Source of the DNA: Nitzschia sp. pyKryTriq1
Taxonomy: Eukaryota > Bacillariophyta > Bacillariophyceae > Bacillariales > Bacillariaceae
Reading direction: 5' to 3'
DNA length: 64,000 nt
Assembly (NCBI GenBank): GCA_956465555.1
Contig: OY101123.1
Span: 1,674,001-1,738,000 of the forward strand
A program made the translations under genes and the position numbers. The notes below the pieces were generated by a model, which saw only the letters and a program-made list of their open reading frames with translations, searched no databases and had not been told where the DNA came from. Positions 18,741 through 27,535 of the stretch are shown one piece after another (the first letter of the stretch is position 1; each line of letters starts with the position of its first letter).

Positions 18741-20084
18741 ATGTTTGGAGTCAACAAGGGCAATGTGAACAGTATCAGCACCAGTCATAGCAGAAGAATC
18801 ATCGCCACCCGCATTAGCCTGACGCGTCAGACGGGTGGAACAAGAAAACGCAGGATGGTTGCCGCCTTGGGGTGTGCGGTCGTTTTTACAGGCTTGACCC
18901 TACTGCAAATAATGTCGTCAAGTACTCCTACTATTTATACTGCATCATCCTCGGAAAAGACGTACGACTTTCTTGGTACTGATATTCTGTTCATCGTCAT
19001 GGGAGAGCACCAATATTTCCAACGTTGGTACAATCGGTTGCGAGATGACGATGATGACAACGACGGCGACTCTTCCAAGAACAACAAAAAGAACAGCAAC
19101 AAGAACAATCATGCATACGATGATAGAAGAAGCGGTGCTGCAAGAAATGCCATATCTACAACACTCATGTACGGCTCGTATGATGTCCCAGTTTCCGCAA
19201 ACACCACCAACATTTCTTGTTCCTTCTACTCGCATCATGCTTCAAAAGGAGGAGGGGTCACTTCTTCTTCTTTTCCGCCACGACCCCGACAAGGTCTGGC
19301 TCATTGCCAAACACACTACATCCCCAAAACTACCTGGACGCAAGGACGGAACCAATTGGCAAAAGAGGCTATTTTGCTTGAACACAAGCGAGGGAAGAAA
19401 TTTGATTTCTGGGCATTTTCCGATGAGGATGTGGCACTGAGCTGTGGTCAACACAACTCGACATTAGATGATGCACGCACTTGTTGGCAGACATTTCTTC
19501 GATTTCTTGGGGGGCAGCCCGAAGAACTGCCGCCCAAGGCCACAACTGTCTCCCTCCAGAAACAGACGAGTACGAACAAATATAAGGACTCGTGGATTGG
19601 AGTTTCGACGACGGATGCCATGATCAACGCCTTTCGACGAGATTTCGTTCCATTCGTGCTTCCCTATGCCACCCTACAACGTGGCGATTCCGAATGGCTT
19701 TCTCAAGGTGTCGTCTTTTGCATCATGATGACATGTGCTCCAAGTTCTGTTTTATTTGTACCCAATATGAATATTTATAATCCTATGCACCGTGCCTACA
19801 TCCGAAAAACTGTCCGAGCGCCTCAAATCACGCTGGCTGTACGCGAGAACTATGATTTACGCTATCAGAATATGAACATCAGTCAACATTGCGAAACATA
19901 CAAATACACACAAGAACAAGAACTGATCGGTCCATTCTCTTCCGCTCGCGACTTCAATGCTCATGTACCAACTCCCAAGACGACAGCCAACGACTACTGC
20001 GGCCCTTTAGCGAATCGGTTTTCGGACTTTGAGGCGTCGTCCATCCTTTCCATGGGAAGTACCGGTAGTGGTGCTTCTCCTTGA
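18741..20084 (+). CDS. type II membrane protein, possibly glycosyltransferase-like, 447 aa
   Basis: The ATG at 18741 starts a short basic cytosolic region (KRRM) followed by one membrane segment (VAALGCAVVFTGLTLLQIM, about 39-58) and a large lumenal part, the topology of Golgi enzymes. The lumenal part includes FDFWAFSDEDVALSCG, whose acidic DED could be a DxD-like nucleotide-sugar site, then VSTTDAMINAFRRDFVPFVLPY and GDSEWLSQGVVFCIM. Cysteines are scattered, as expected in an oxidising compartment, and N-glycosylation sequons (NTTN, NMNIS) are present. An Asn/Lys/Asp insert at about 100-125 is low complexity. No named family is recognised. The enzyme assignment is an inference from topology and the acidic motif only. 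Confidence 0.7.
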   Translation: MFGVNKGNVNSISTSHSRRIIATRISLTRQTGGTRKRRMVAALGCAVVFTGLTLLQIMSSSTPTIYTASSSEKTYDFLGTDILFIVMGEHQYFQRWYNRLRDDDDDNDGDSSKNNKKNSNKNNHAYDDRRSGAARNAISTTLMYGSYDVPVSANTTNISCSFYSHHASKGGGVTSSSFPPRPRQGLAHCQTHYIPKTTWTQGRNQLAKEAILLEHKRGKKFDFWAFSDEDVALSCGQHNSTLDDARTCWQTFLRFLGGQPEELPPKATTVSLQKQTSTNKYKDSWIGVSTTDAMINAFRRDFVPFVLPYATLQRGDSEWLSQGVVFCIMMTCAPSSVLFVPNMNIYNPMHRAYIRKTVRAPQITLAVRENYDLRYQNMNISQHCETYKYTQEQELIGPFSSARDFNAHVPTPKTTANDYCGPLANRFSDFEASSILSMGSTGSGASP

Positions 20085-20209
20085 ACAACAACGCGCCAAA
20101 AATAGAAATAAAATTGCAAGTAGACTTCCCAATTGCATTCTACCGGTACGGAGCGTAGTCGTATGTACTATAGTAGCTAGTATATGGTTCAGCCGTGCTA
20201 TTATTATTC

Positions 20210-21463
20210 TTAAATGCTAGACTTCTGCATTCTTGTGCCCGTCGTCGTCGTCGTCGTGCTGCTGCTTTCGTCGAAAGTTAGTAGAACTTTGATCACACCA
20301 TCTCGATAATTCTGAGCGAGTTCGTACGCTTCCGGAAATCGCTCAAAGGGCATCGTATGCGTGAATAGTCCCGCTGGCTCGAATCGTCCCTGTTCCAAGA
20401 GCTCCATGGCACACGCAAAAGTTTCCATGGAAGGAGCGCTTACTGTTTTGTACGTCAAGTTGCGCATAAAGTCACAAGCCCGAATGGTAAACTGGTGGCG
20501 CGGCTCGTCCGAAGCGGGTGGAAGACCAAACAGTAGAACAGTTCCGCAGGATTTGGTCAATTTCGCACTCAAATCCAGAGTTCCGTTCTGATGTCCCACC
20601 ATATCAACCACAACGTCGCACAATTCGTTGTGGGTAATCTCCAGAATTTTGTTTTTAGTATTTTCGTTACTATCGCCGTCGCATTGTTCCACCAATACAG
20701 TATGAGTCACTGGGTAGAGTTTCTTTGCAACTTTCAGACGCTCCTCCAAAATATCCAAAACTATAAGACGTCGAGGTCGGTATCCAGAAAGCAATTGGGT
20801 CAGGATCAGACCATTTTGTCCTTGCCCTACGATCGCCACCGTCTTTCCTGTAATGTTTTCGTCCAATCGTTCACAGGCATGAATGGCGGTGGCTAGAGGC
20901 TGGGCCAAAACGAACCAGTTCGGATCCCAGGTAGGATTATTCGGCAGTGCTTTAGGGATTGGTAGACATACAGCTTCATGGGAAATGAAGAATTGCGCGA
21001 ATCCTCCTTGGTCTTCAAAGACGGACAAATCCTTGATTCCCGAGCGTTGTTGGAAGTCTTCCAGGAGTACCCGTTTGAAATACAGCGGAGAAAATGCCAG
21101 TACTTGCTGTCCTCTATGAAAGCGACATGGTTCGACAACCTCCACGACTTCTCCCATCAGCTCATGTCCTGTCCCGCCACAGATTTGTTGTTCCGCCAAC
21201 AGCGACAAATAATCTAATGGTTTTCTCCAGCTCACACCAAATGATGAAGGCGAGGAATCGTTCTCCTCCTCCTTGGCGGGGAGAGCGGCAGGTCCTTGGC
21301 CACAAAAGTCGGACCCACAAATCGACGCTGCTGTAGTTCGAATCAGTACGGAGCCGTGGGGGTGGTGGGTGCTCAACTGAGGTCTCGGGATTCTTCGTAA
21401 TTCAAAACAAGCCCGTTTTTCGCTGGCAGCTGGTTCGGCCTGAAGAAAGGCTCCAAGCATCAT
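20210..21463 (-). CDS. zinc-type medium-chain alcohol dehydrogenase (MDR) family, 417 aa
   Basis: The N-terminal GroES-like domain shows TTAASICGSDFCG (catalytic-zinc Cys) and GGTGHELMGEVVEV (GHE motif), then RFHRGQQVLAF. The Rossmann part has GKTVAIVGQGQNGLILTQLL (a variant of the glycine-rich NAD(P) loop), followed by RLIVLDILEERLKVAKKL. The conserved late segments CDVVVDMVGHQNGTLDLSA and LLFGLPPA are present. I do not see the four-cysteine structural zinc lobe, and an insert (KEEENDSSPSS) lies where that region approaches the active site. Resembles sorbitol/threonine-dehydrogenase-like members; substrate unknown. No targeting peptide; Thr-rich C-terminal tail. Two adjacent ATGs at 21463 and 21460. 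Confidence 0.85.
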   Translation of the reverse strand: MMLGAFLQAEPAASEKRACFELRRIPRPQLSTHHPHGSVLIRTTAASICGSDFCGQGPAALPAKEEENDSSPSSFGVSWRKPLDYLSLLAEQQICGGTGHELMGEVVEVVEPCRFHRGQQVLAFSPLYFKRVLLEDFQQRSGIKDLSVFEDQGGFAQFFISHEAVCLPIPKALPNNPTWDPNWFVLAQPLATAIHACERLDENITGKTVAIVGQGQNGLILTQLLSGYRPRRLIVLDILEERLKVAKKLYPVTHTVLVEQCDGDSNENTKNKILEITHNELCDVVVDMVGHQNGTLDLSAKLTKSCGTVLLFGLPPASDEPRHQFTIRACDFMRNLTYKTVSAPSMETFACAMELLEQGRFEPAGLFTHTMPFERFPEAYELAQNYRDGVIKVLLTFDESSSTTTTTTGTRMQKSSI

Positions 21464-21834
21464 TCTCGTGTGTTTGTTCTTGTAGTGTGGTCAGTAGTAG
21501 TACAGTAGAAGCACCAGGGATGATTTTTATCATACTATGATTCTTTGATGAAACGCTGCCTGACGAATGCATTCAGTACATGAGAACACTTTCCAAAAAT
21601 AGGATCATCCTTGATCATCATTATCGCCATAGTGAGGCGTTCCGATTTTTCGCCTCCCTTTCTACTTATGCCTGTTGGTGTCAAGTTTTGATCTATTCGA
21701 CTACATGCACGCTATTTTTCTATTGTCATGATGCATGTGGTCGCGAGACCGGTGGCCTGCTGATCTTCGAGCCGATGGACAGTGCTCTTCTTCTAAAGTA
21801 GCATTTCGTATTTGATGGTACTACGACATCACTG
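21464..21834. other. intergenic region between two leftward genes
   Basis: 0.37 kb holding the promoter of the dehydrogenase and the 3' flank of the coiled-coil gene. Nothing else recognised. Confidence 0.4.
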
Positions 21835-24800
21835 CTATCTTCTTACGCCACTACCTGTCATCGCTGCCGTCTCTTCATTGGTTTGTGACGTTGCCATCAA
21901 TAATGCCGAAAAGACGTCGACACAGCTTCGGGTCGAGGGAGCTTCCACCAAGGACTGTAACCGTTCAACGCTGTTATTTATCGCATCGATACATTGGCTC
22001 ACTCGCTTCGTTTCGCTTTCCAATTTGTTCAGGACGCGCTGAGTATTGGCTTCAGAAACCGCCGCTGCCGATTCACCATGTGCGGTGGGCGCGACATCGG
22101 CACCCTCCATTGTTTGGTCGCCCATCATGTCCATCAATAATTCATTGCCGGTCACTGCTGGAGGAGGAAGTTGCCGACCCAACTTTGTGGCAACCTTGAG
22201 CATAGTGCCTTCCATCCCATCCAGAATATCTTGTATCGACTGCTGTTGACTCAAAGCTTTTGGCGTGAAGGACGTCTTGATCCGCTCTCGCAGTCTATTG
22301 TTAACATTACGCTCGGCCTCAAGCTGTCGGAGGACAGCCATAAGTTCATTCTTGGCAGCCAAGCGCTTGTTCTTGTGGTCTTCTGATTCCATGGCTGACC
22401 GAGAGAGCTTGGCTTCTAACGTTCCACCGACCTTGGACATTTTCTCTGAATCCTTCTGCATCTTGGTAACGTCCCGTTGCAGTTCACGATTACGCGTTTG
22501 TGATTCCACCCATTGGGCATGGAGCTGCTTGTAGCGTTGGTTCAGATCTTTCAGCGTCATGTTGGTTTGATCCATTTCGGTTTGCAAGCCCAAACTTTCC
22601 GACTTTGCTGCTCGAACTTCATCCGTCTTGGCTTCGACAAATTCTTTCATTTTGCGTTTTCTTTCATTGTTGAGCCTTTTCTCCTTGGCAAGTGCTACCT
22701 CAAGTTGCCTTGATCGGTTTTCAGCGTATTCCTTCCACTGTCCAACTTCTTCCTTGAGTTGATCCCGCTCTTTTGTAGTCGTCGATAACGTTTCCTTGGT
22801 AGACTCAAGCTCCTTTTTCAAGGAGTCTACTTGATCCTCATAGTGCTTAATCGAGAGTGCCTTTTCTGCTTCAACCTTGTTGACGGCGTTTAGTCGCAAC
22901 GCCAATGACGCTTCCTTCCGACAGTGTTCATCTAACTCCTCTCGAATCGCTTCCATTTCGTTTTGCAGCTCAGACTTGCTCTTGGTCACTTTAGCCAAGG
23001 TCGCCTCGAGTTGCTCCATTTTGGTCATGGATTCCACTTTGAATGCTTCAAGTTGTTCCTTTCGTGTCTTGGCCACTGCCGTCGCTCGTCGGGCTTTATC
23101 TTCCGCTTCAGCTCGCTGACCCATTTGCGCCTGCAAATTCGACTGCAGTTCTACCAGCAAGGACTCCTGACCGGTGGCATCCTTCTGATCCTTGTCAAGC
23201 TGCTCTTCCATTTGACGAATGGTGGACTGAGCATCATACAGTTGTCGTTCCAATGTACGAATCCGATCAAGGTGAGCTTGTGACACTTTCACTGCATGCA
23301 TTGATTCCTCGACGTTGGGAGACGAAGCCTTGCTCGATGCATCGATGGATGCCCTCTTCTCCACCACATTGCTGGAGGACTTTTGATCGTTTTCGACTGC
23401 CGACGACGGGTCGCCGATCGAGTCTTTGAATGGTGGATCCTTTGTATCTGTTTTATTGGTATAGGGGGCAGTATCCTTTGTCGTTGGAAGCTCTGGAATT
23501 GAGACGATCGTTGCTGAGGCTGTCCCGCTATTTCCATTCGTGGTCGTGTTGGTAGCTTGTTGTAATGTTTCTTTCGTCTTGGCGGGGTTTTCGGTCGTTT
23601 GGGTATCCGGGGGCGGTGATGTCACATCTTCCGTTGTTGGTTTGGTAGCCAGTCGTGGCGGGTCAGGAATGGCTACGATCGTCGGCGACATGGGTCCAGC
23701 GTTGGGTATCGGAACCTTGGTTGGAGAAGGAGGAGGAGTGGCCATGTTGTCTACCGATGTGTGCACAGGGGGCGTTTGAGGGAGGCGGGTGGGACGACTC
23801 GTGGTGGCGGCATTTTCGGTGACAATGGGCTCCACTACCACCGAGGCCGTAGTGTTGGTAGTACCCGCGGCAGCCGTATCGTCAGCTGTCTCGTTGTCTT
23901 TTGAGGTGGAAGATGCTTCTGCTTCTGGTGTCGATTCTTCCGATCGGGGGGTGGCCCCATCCCCTTCGTCCGGTGCCGCATCTTCGGTAGCATCTGTACT
24001 CTTGTCTTTGGAAGTTTCCTCATTGGCTTTAGTTAATATGGTCGTTTCAGGAGGAGCGTCACTATTTCCTTGTTTCGTTTCCGCTACGACGGTGGGTGCT
24101 GTGTCTACGGCATTATTGGAAGAAGGTGTGTCGTCTGCAGTAGTCGTCGTAGTCGTAGTAGTGGAAGTCTGCTCATCTTTGCCAGAAGGTGGGATCGATG
24201 ATGATGATGATGATGATTCCTGATGATCATTATTATTTGTGGACAGTGGTGCTGTTCTGGGACTGACTGATGCTGCTTCCTTTGAAGAAGGAGACGCCGG
24301 AGTGGACGATGACGCTGATAATTCTTCTGGAACCAACAACAAAGACTCGGAGACTTGACTGCTACCAGCACTATTACTCGTCGTAGGTAGTTCTTTGGTT
24401 TCCGTCTGCTCGGTAGCGGTACCGATACTCGCTGATGCAGTTGCTGTTGCTGTTTGATTGTGTGATAGTGGTTCTTGTGGACCGGCCGATACTTCTTGTG
24501 AAGGAGAAGGAGAAGAAGACGCTGGGTTGGACGACGATGATGATGGGTCTACTGGAACGGTAGAAGAGGACAACGACTCGGCATTTTTTCTTCCGAGCTG
24601 CTCGGTTGGTTTTGTCTCGTCGATCATCATTGTTGTTGCTACTGGTACGAGGTTTGGAGTGACAACTGGAGCGTTTGGGGTGGCCTTATTCCCATCCACT
24701 TGTTGGTCTTGCTGTTGCTGAGCAACAGCCGCCGCCAATCCGATACTTGCAAAGGCGTCTCCATTCTGGTTGGTAGCCAGCAGTGGAGGAAGAGCGGAAC

Positions 24801-25470
24801 CTATCGAGGGGGAGGCTGCAAAAGGATCCACTGTTGGTGCTGATGCTAATGATGATGGTGGAGATGCTGCTTGTGGGGCAAAAAATGGATCATCGACTGG
24901 AGCAGTGGTGCTTATCATCGTCTCTGCAAGAGTAGGCTCCATTGCAAACAAATCCAAGGGTGCTGCTTGCTCCGTTAATGCTGATGCTGATGTTGTCGTC
25001 GCCGTCGCCGCCGTCTCGTGGAGAGCAAACAAATCCACATCACCTTCCTGAGTCACAATGGTTGCTGTGGTGGTTGGTTTGTGGTTCATCGCCGGCGAGC
25101 TAAATTCCAAAAGATTGACCGATCCGTGGGCGGAACCAAAATCCAGTAAATTTATGGACTCTTGCTTGGCCAGACGATGAGGAGACCCTGGTCGTTGTTC
25201 TTCGTCTTCTTCCTTGGGTGGCCTAGCAAAGGCTGGCACGCTGCTGCTATCGTCGGTACTACTTGTTGTATTCGTGGTAGACAACGAAGAGGCAGTTCGC
25301 GCAAAAGCGGCAGCGGAGGAAGAGGAATCTCCGTCTCCATTCCACAACTGCTCGGTCGTCGTTTCGGATGGATTCGTACTGGTGCTGGATGCCACCGCCG
25401 CTTCTGATGATGATGCGGGAGCTGCTGGTGCAGCATCAGCAAAGTCGAGCCAACCACTATCCTCGTCCAT
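21835..25470 (-). CDS. long coiled-coil protein with disordered N-terminal half, 1211 aa
   Basis: The ATG at 25470 opens MDEDSGWLDFADAAPAAPAS. Residues 1 to about 725 are Ser/Thr/Pro/Ala/Asp-rich and almost certainly disordered. They include short repeated LDFGS, LLEFSS and DLFAL/DLFAM/DPFFA/DPFAA motifs, which resemble the DxF/DPF adaptor-binding motifs of endocytic and Golgi proteins. From about 730 to 1090 there is a continuous coiled coil (AHLDRIRTLERQLYDAQSTI and following), then a short coil near residue 1140-1175 (LNKLESETKRVSQCIDAIN). The layout recalls golgins or membrane-tethering factors, with no GRIP or GRAB domain that I can see. The function is not established. Single exon. Confidence 0.8.
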   Translation of the reverse strand: MDEDSGWLDFADAAPAAPASSSEAAVASSTSTNPSETTTEQLWNGDGDSSSSAAAFARTASSLSTTNTTSSTDDSSSVPAFARPPKEEDEEQRPGSPHRLAKQESINLLDFGSAHGSVNLLEFSSPAMNHKPTTTATIVTQEGDVDLFALHETAATATTTSASALTEQAAPLDLFAMEPTLAETMISTTAPVDDPFFAPQAASPPSSLASAPTVDPFAASPSIGSALPPLLATNQNGDAFASIGLAAAVAQQQQDQQVDGNKATPNAPVVTPNLVPVATTMMIDETKPTEQLGRKNAESLSSSTVPVDPSSSSSNPASSSPSPSQEVSAGPQEPLSHNQTATATASASIGTATEQTETKELPTTSNSAGSSQVSESLLLVPEELSASSSTPASPSSKEAASVSPRTAPLSTNNNDHQESSSSSSSIPPSGKDEQTSTTTTTTTTADDTPSSNNAVDTAPTVVAETKQGNSDAPPETTILTKANEETSKDKSTDATEDAAPDEGDGATPRSEESTPEAEASSTSKDNETADDTAAAGTTNTTASVVVEPIVTENAATTSRPTRLPQTPPVHTSVDNMATPPPSPTKVPIPNAGPMSPTIVAIPDPPRLATKPTTEDVTSPPPDTQTTENPAKTKETLQQATNTTTNGNSGTASATIVSIPELPTTKDTAPYTNKTDTKDPPFKDSIGDPSSAVENDQKSSSNVVEKRASIDASSKASSPNVEESMHAVKVSQAHLDRIRTLERQLYDAQSTIRQMEEQLDKDQKDATGQESLLVELQSNLQAQMGQRAEAEDKARRATAVAKTRKEQLEAFKVESMTKMEQLEATLAKVTKSKSELQNEMEAIREELDEHCRKEASLALRLNAVNKVEAEKALSIKHYEDQVDSLKKELESTKETLSTTTKERDQLKEEVGQWKEYAENRSRQLEVALAKEKRLNNERKRKMKEFVEAKTDEVRAAKSESLGLQTEMDQTNMTLKDLNQRYKQLHAQWVESQTRNRELQRDVTKMQKDSEKMSKVGGTLEAKLSRSAMESEDHKNKRLAAKNELMAVLRQLEAERNVNNRLRERIKTSFTPKALSQQQSIQDILDGMEGTMLKVATKLGRQLPPPAVTGNELLMDMMGDQTMEGADVAPTAHGESAAAVSEANTQRVLNKLESETKRVSQCIDAINNSVERLQSLVEAPSTRSCVDVFSALLMATSQTNEETAAMTGSGVRR

Positions 25471-25828
25471 TATAAATAATATTGCTCTTTCGTTCCCGCC
25501 CTAGTGTCCTTTGTGCTCGAGTGCAGTAGCGTAGGTTCCAAGATCCACGTTAGGCTAATGGGCTCTCTTCGTACTAGTGCCGGGTAAAGAGGAGGAGGAT
25601 GTACATAACAGACACAAGTTCTTGCCGTCCCAAACTTCAATGCCATTGTCAAAACCCCCCGCGGGGTCGGTGACAGATTCACACACATACATTGGTCATT
25701 TTCGCGTGCTAAAATACACAAGAAGGGCAACGGCTAAATTGGTTCGATCGAGTCGAATGTTGGACGTCAGCACGCGCACGCCACACCACTCATTTCGTCC
25801 GTTAGTTGCCCATCGTGCCGAACTCGTA

Positions 25829-25849
25829 TATAAATACCTGGTACGTACC
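25829..25849 (+). promoter_or_regulatory. TATA-like element TATAAATACC + GGTAC
   Basis: TATAAATACCTGGTACGTACC lies about 260 bp before the ATG of the 26092 gene. Nearly the same 21-bp block occurs at 31129-31150 upstream of the 31437 gene. A core-promoter role is inferred from the TATA match and the repetition; no transcript start is known. Confidence 0.4.
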
Positions 25850-25911
25850 ACGGATAGCCCACACGGCGTACAGTTCAGTACAGTACAGTATAATATCTTT
25901 GATCACGTCAA

Positions 25912-25925
25912 CGTAGAATTCTACG
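25912..25925. repeat. 14-bp palindrome CGTAGAATTCTACG
   Basis: Perfect palindrome about 170 bp upstream of the 26092 start. The same 14 bases recur at 49095-49108 inside a 16-bp palindrome. Confidence 0.8.
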
Positions 25926-26091
25926 ACCATCTTTGCATCAGTGCGTTCGTTCCCGAGCGCGAGCGAAACACGCCCGCCACACACAAAACAAAACAGCACA
26001 ACACACACAACATTTTTTCATTCATTCTTTTTTCATCATCGCAACGTATTTCATTTGCTACTCCTAAATAGCATTACAACATTACAACAAA

Positions 26092-26767
26092 ATGTTTCTT
26101 CCAGAAAATGTTGCCAACAAGGAAAAGGAAGATTTAGAGCGCAAGACTGGCTTTGCCAATATTGAGAAATGGTCCATGGAAATAATACCGGAAACCCTCC
26201 GCAACGAAGCGTCCGTGTCGGTCCAAGAAGTCCAGTGCGGAGATCCGGACTGCGCGCCGATTGATACGGCAGTCACGATTGTCTTTACCAGGTGCGTACT
26301 GATGTGAAGTGCACGTAAAAAGTCAGTCACGAAGACTCCATCTCTCACAAGACATCCGTCACATCTTCTCCATTCTATTCTATTCTTTTTACTCCTACTG
26401 TAGTGGTTGCAATGGAATCTTTGGAATTCCCATGGAAGCCAGAGAAGTTACCAAAGAAGAATTAGAAGCCATGTTTCCAACGCCCGATGTCTTGGAGAAG
26501 TGGCACCAGGGAGAAGACGCCGATTGGCCGCCCATTGAAGAACCGGCGGAAATGCCGAATTTACGATTTAGCGTGGGGACGCGGGTGCAGTGTCGGATTG
26601 GACCGGATGCGACCAAGGATTGGGCCTCGGGAGAGGTTTGTTTATTGTGGTACCGGGAACCAAATTGGCCGGCGGGGTCCTTTGCGCCGTATAAAATTAA
26701 ATTGGACGATGGACGGGAAATTTTTGCGCCGGGGGATATGGATCAAATTATTCGTCAACATGAATAA
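26092..26767 (+). CDS. conserved-looking protein of unknown function, 187 aa (two exons)
   Basis: Exons 26092-26291 and 26404-26767, with a 112-bp intron (GTGCGT..CTGTAG); the splice joins IVFT to SGCNGIFGIPMEA in frame. The N-terminal half contains VQEVQCGDPDCAPIDTAVTI, a Cys-x5-Cys-Ala-Pro-x-[DE]-Thr pattern that I associate with a small domain of plant and algal proteins of unclear role. The C-terminal half (about 105-187) has FSVGTRVQCRIGP, VCLLWYREPNWPAGSFAPY and KIKLDDGREIFAPGD, a beta-rich module that resembles segments near MYND or ankyrin regions in stramenopile proteins. It is cytosolic by appearance. A (AATC)n run follows directly after the stop. Confidence 0.75.
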
Positions 26768-26773
26768 TGAGTG

Positions 26774-26799
26774 AATCAATCAATCAATCAATCAATCAA
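26774..26799. repeat. (AATC)n microsatellite
   Basis: About six AATC units immediately downstream of the 26767 stop, in the presumed 3' untranslated region. Confidence 0.9.
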
Positions 26800-27092
26800 C
26801 GCATAAATGAGTGGCGGGAAAGTGGAAGGGTTCCAAGGAATAATGCGTGTACTTTGCATTCGTAAGGAGGGGACCATAAGCTTGGCGAAAGGACGAGGAC
26901 GACTCTTTGTACAACCAAGAGAAGGAAAGCGATAAACTGTATTATTAGGTCTAGATAGCGCGAGAGCACAGGAGTGAAAATGTATCGTTGGGGTTGGCAC
27001 GCAGCGAGGACCGAGAGAACGAAGCGCGTATAAGAAACGGTGGCTGTCGGATAGATGCTGGTTTCGTAATACAGTCCTTCGTGTCATGAATG

Positions 27093-27120
27093 AATCAATC
27101 AATCAATCAATCAATCAATC
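27093..27120. repeat. (AATC)n microsatellite
   Basis: Seven AATC units in the same spacer, 300 bp beyond the first run. Confidence 0.9.
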
Positions 27121-27535
27121 ACCATCCATTTCCTTTGGATCCTTTGGAAGGATACACAATATCACTTGTGTAAGTGTGCGTCATGTGGATTAAAAACTGC
27201 TGGGCGTCGTTGTCATACTCCACCATACCAGTAGTCCGAACGGTACCGTACCGGTGGATGCGTCTCTCCATCCTTTCTTGGTCGAAGCAACACTACTTGT
27301 CATGATGTTTTGATTCTACCGGTAGAGCTAGTGGTAGGATGTAGGCAGCCGATGGTTGAATATCTCCAAACAATGATGTAGCTACCGGTAGAATAGAGTT
27401 GACTACAGTATGAACTGCACGCTTCTGTGCTTATAGTACAGTACATCAACTCGTACCGTAGTATATCTGGTACTCGCACACACCTTGATACATACAAACA
27501 AACATGTAAAAATAACGAAGACGAAACCTTGGAAA

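Larger units (their letters stand above)
25471..26091. other. divergent intergenic region with TATA-like and palindromic elements
   Basis: 0.6 kb containing both promoters. A TATAAATACC element (25829), a CAGTACAGTACAGTA run near 25875 and a 14-bp palindrome (25912-25925) lie on the side of the 26092 gene. The stretch 25975-26030 is CA/TTC-rich and probably 5' leader. Confidence 0.45.
26768..27535. other. convergent intergenic region with two (AATC)n runs
   Basis: 0.77 kb between the 3' ends of the 26092 gene and the ABC transporter gene. Contains AATC repeats at 26774-26799 and 27093-27120, and several ACCGGT words (near 27257, 27318 and 27385). No gene recognised. Confidence 0.45.

Noticed and set aside
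23789-24223. 144-aa plus-strand frame in the coiled-coil gene
   Set aside because: Val/Ser-rich antisense of Thr/Asp-rich low complexity.
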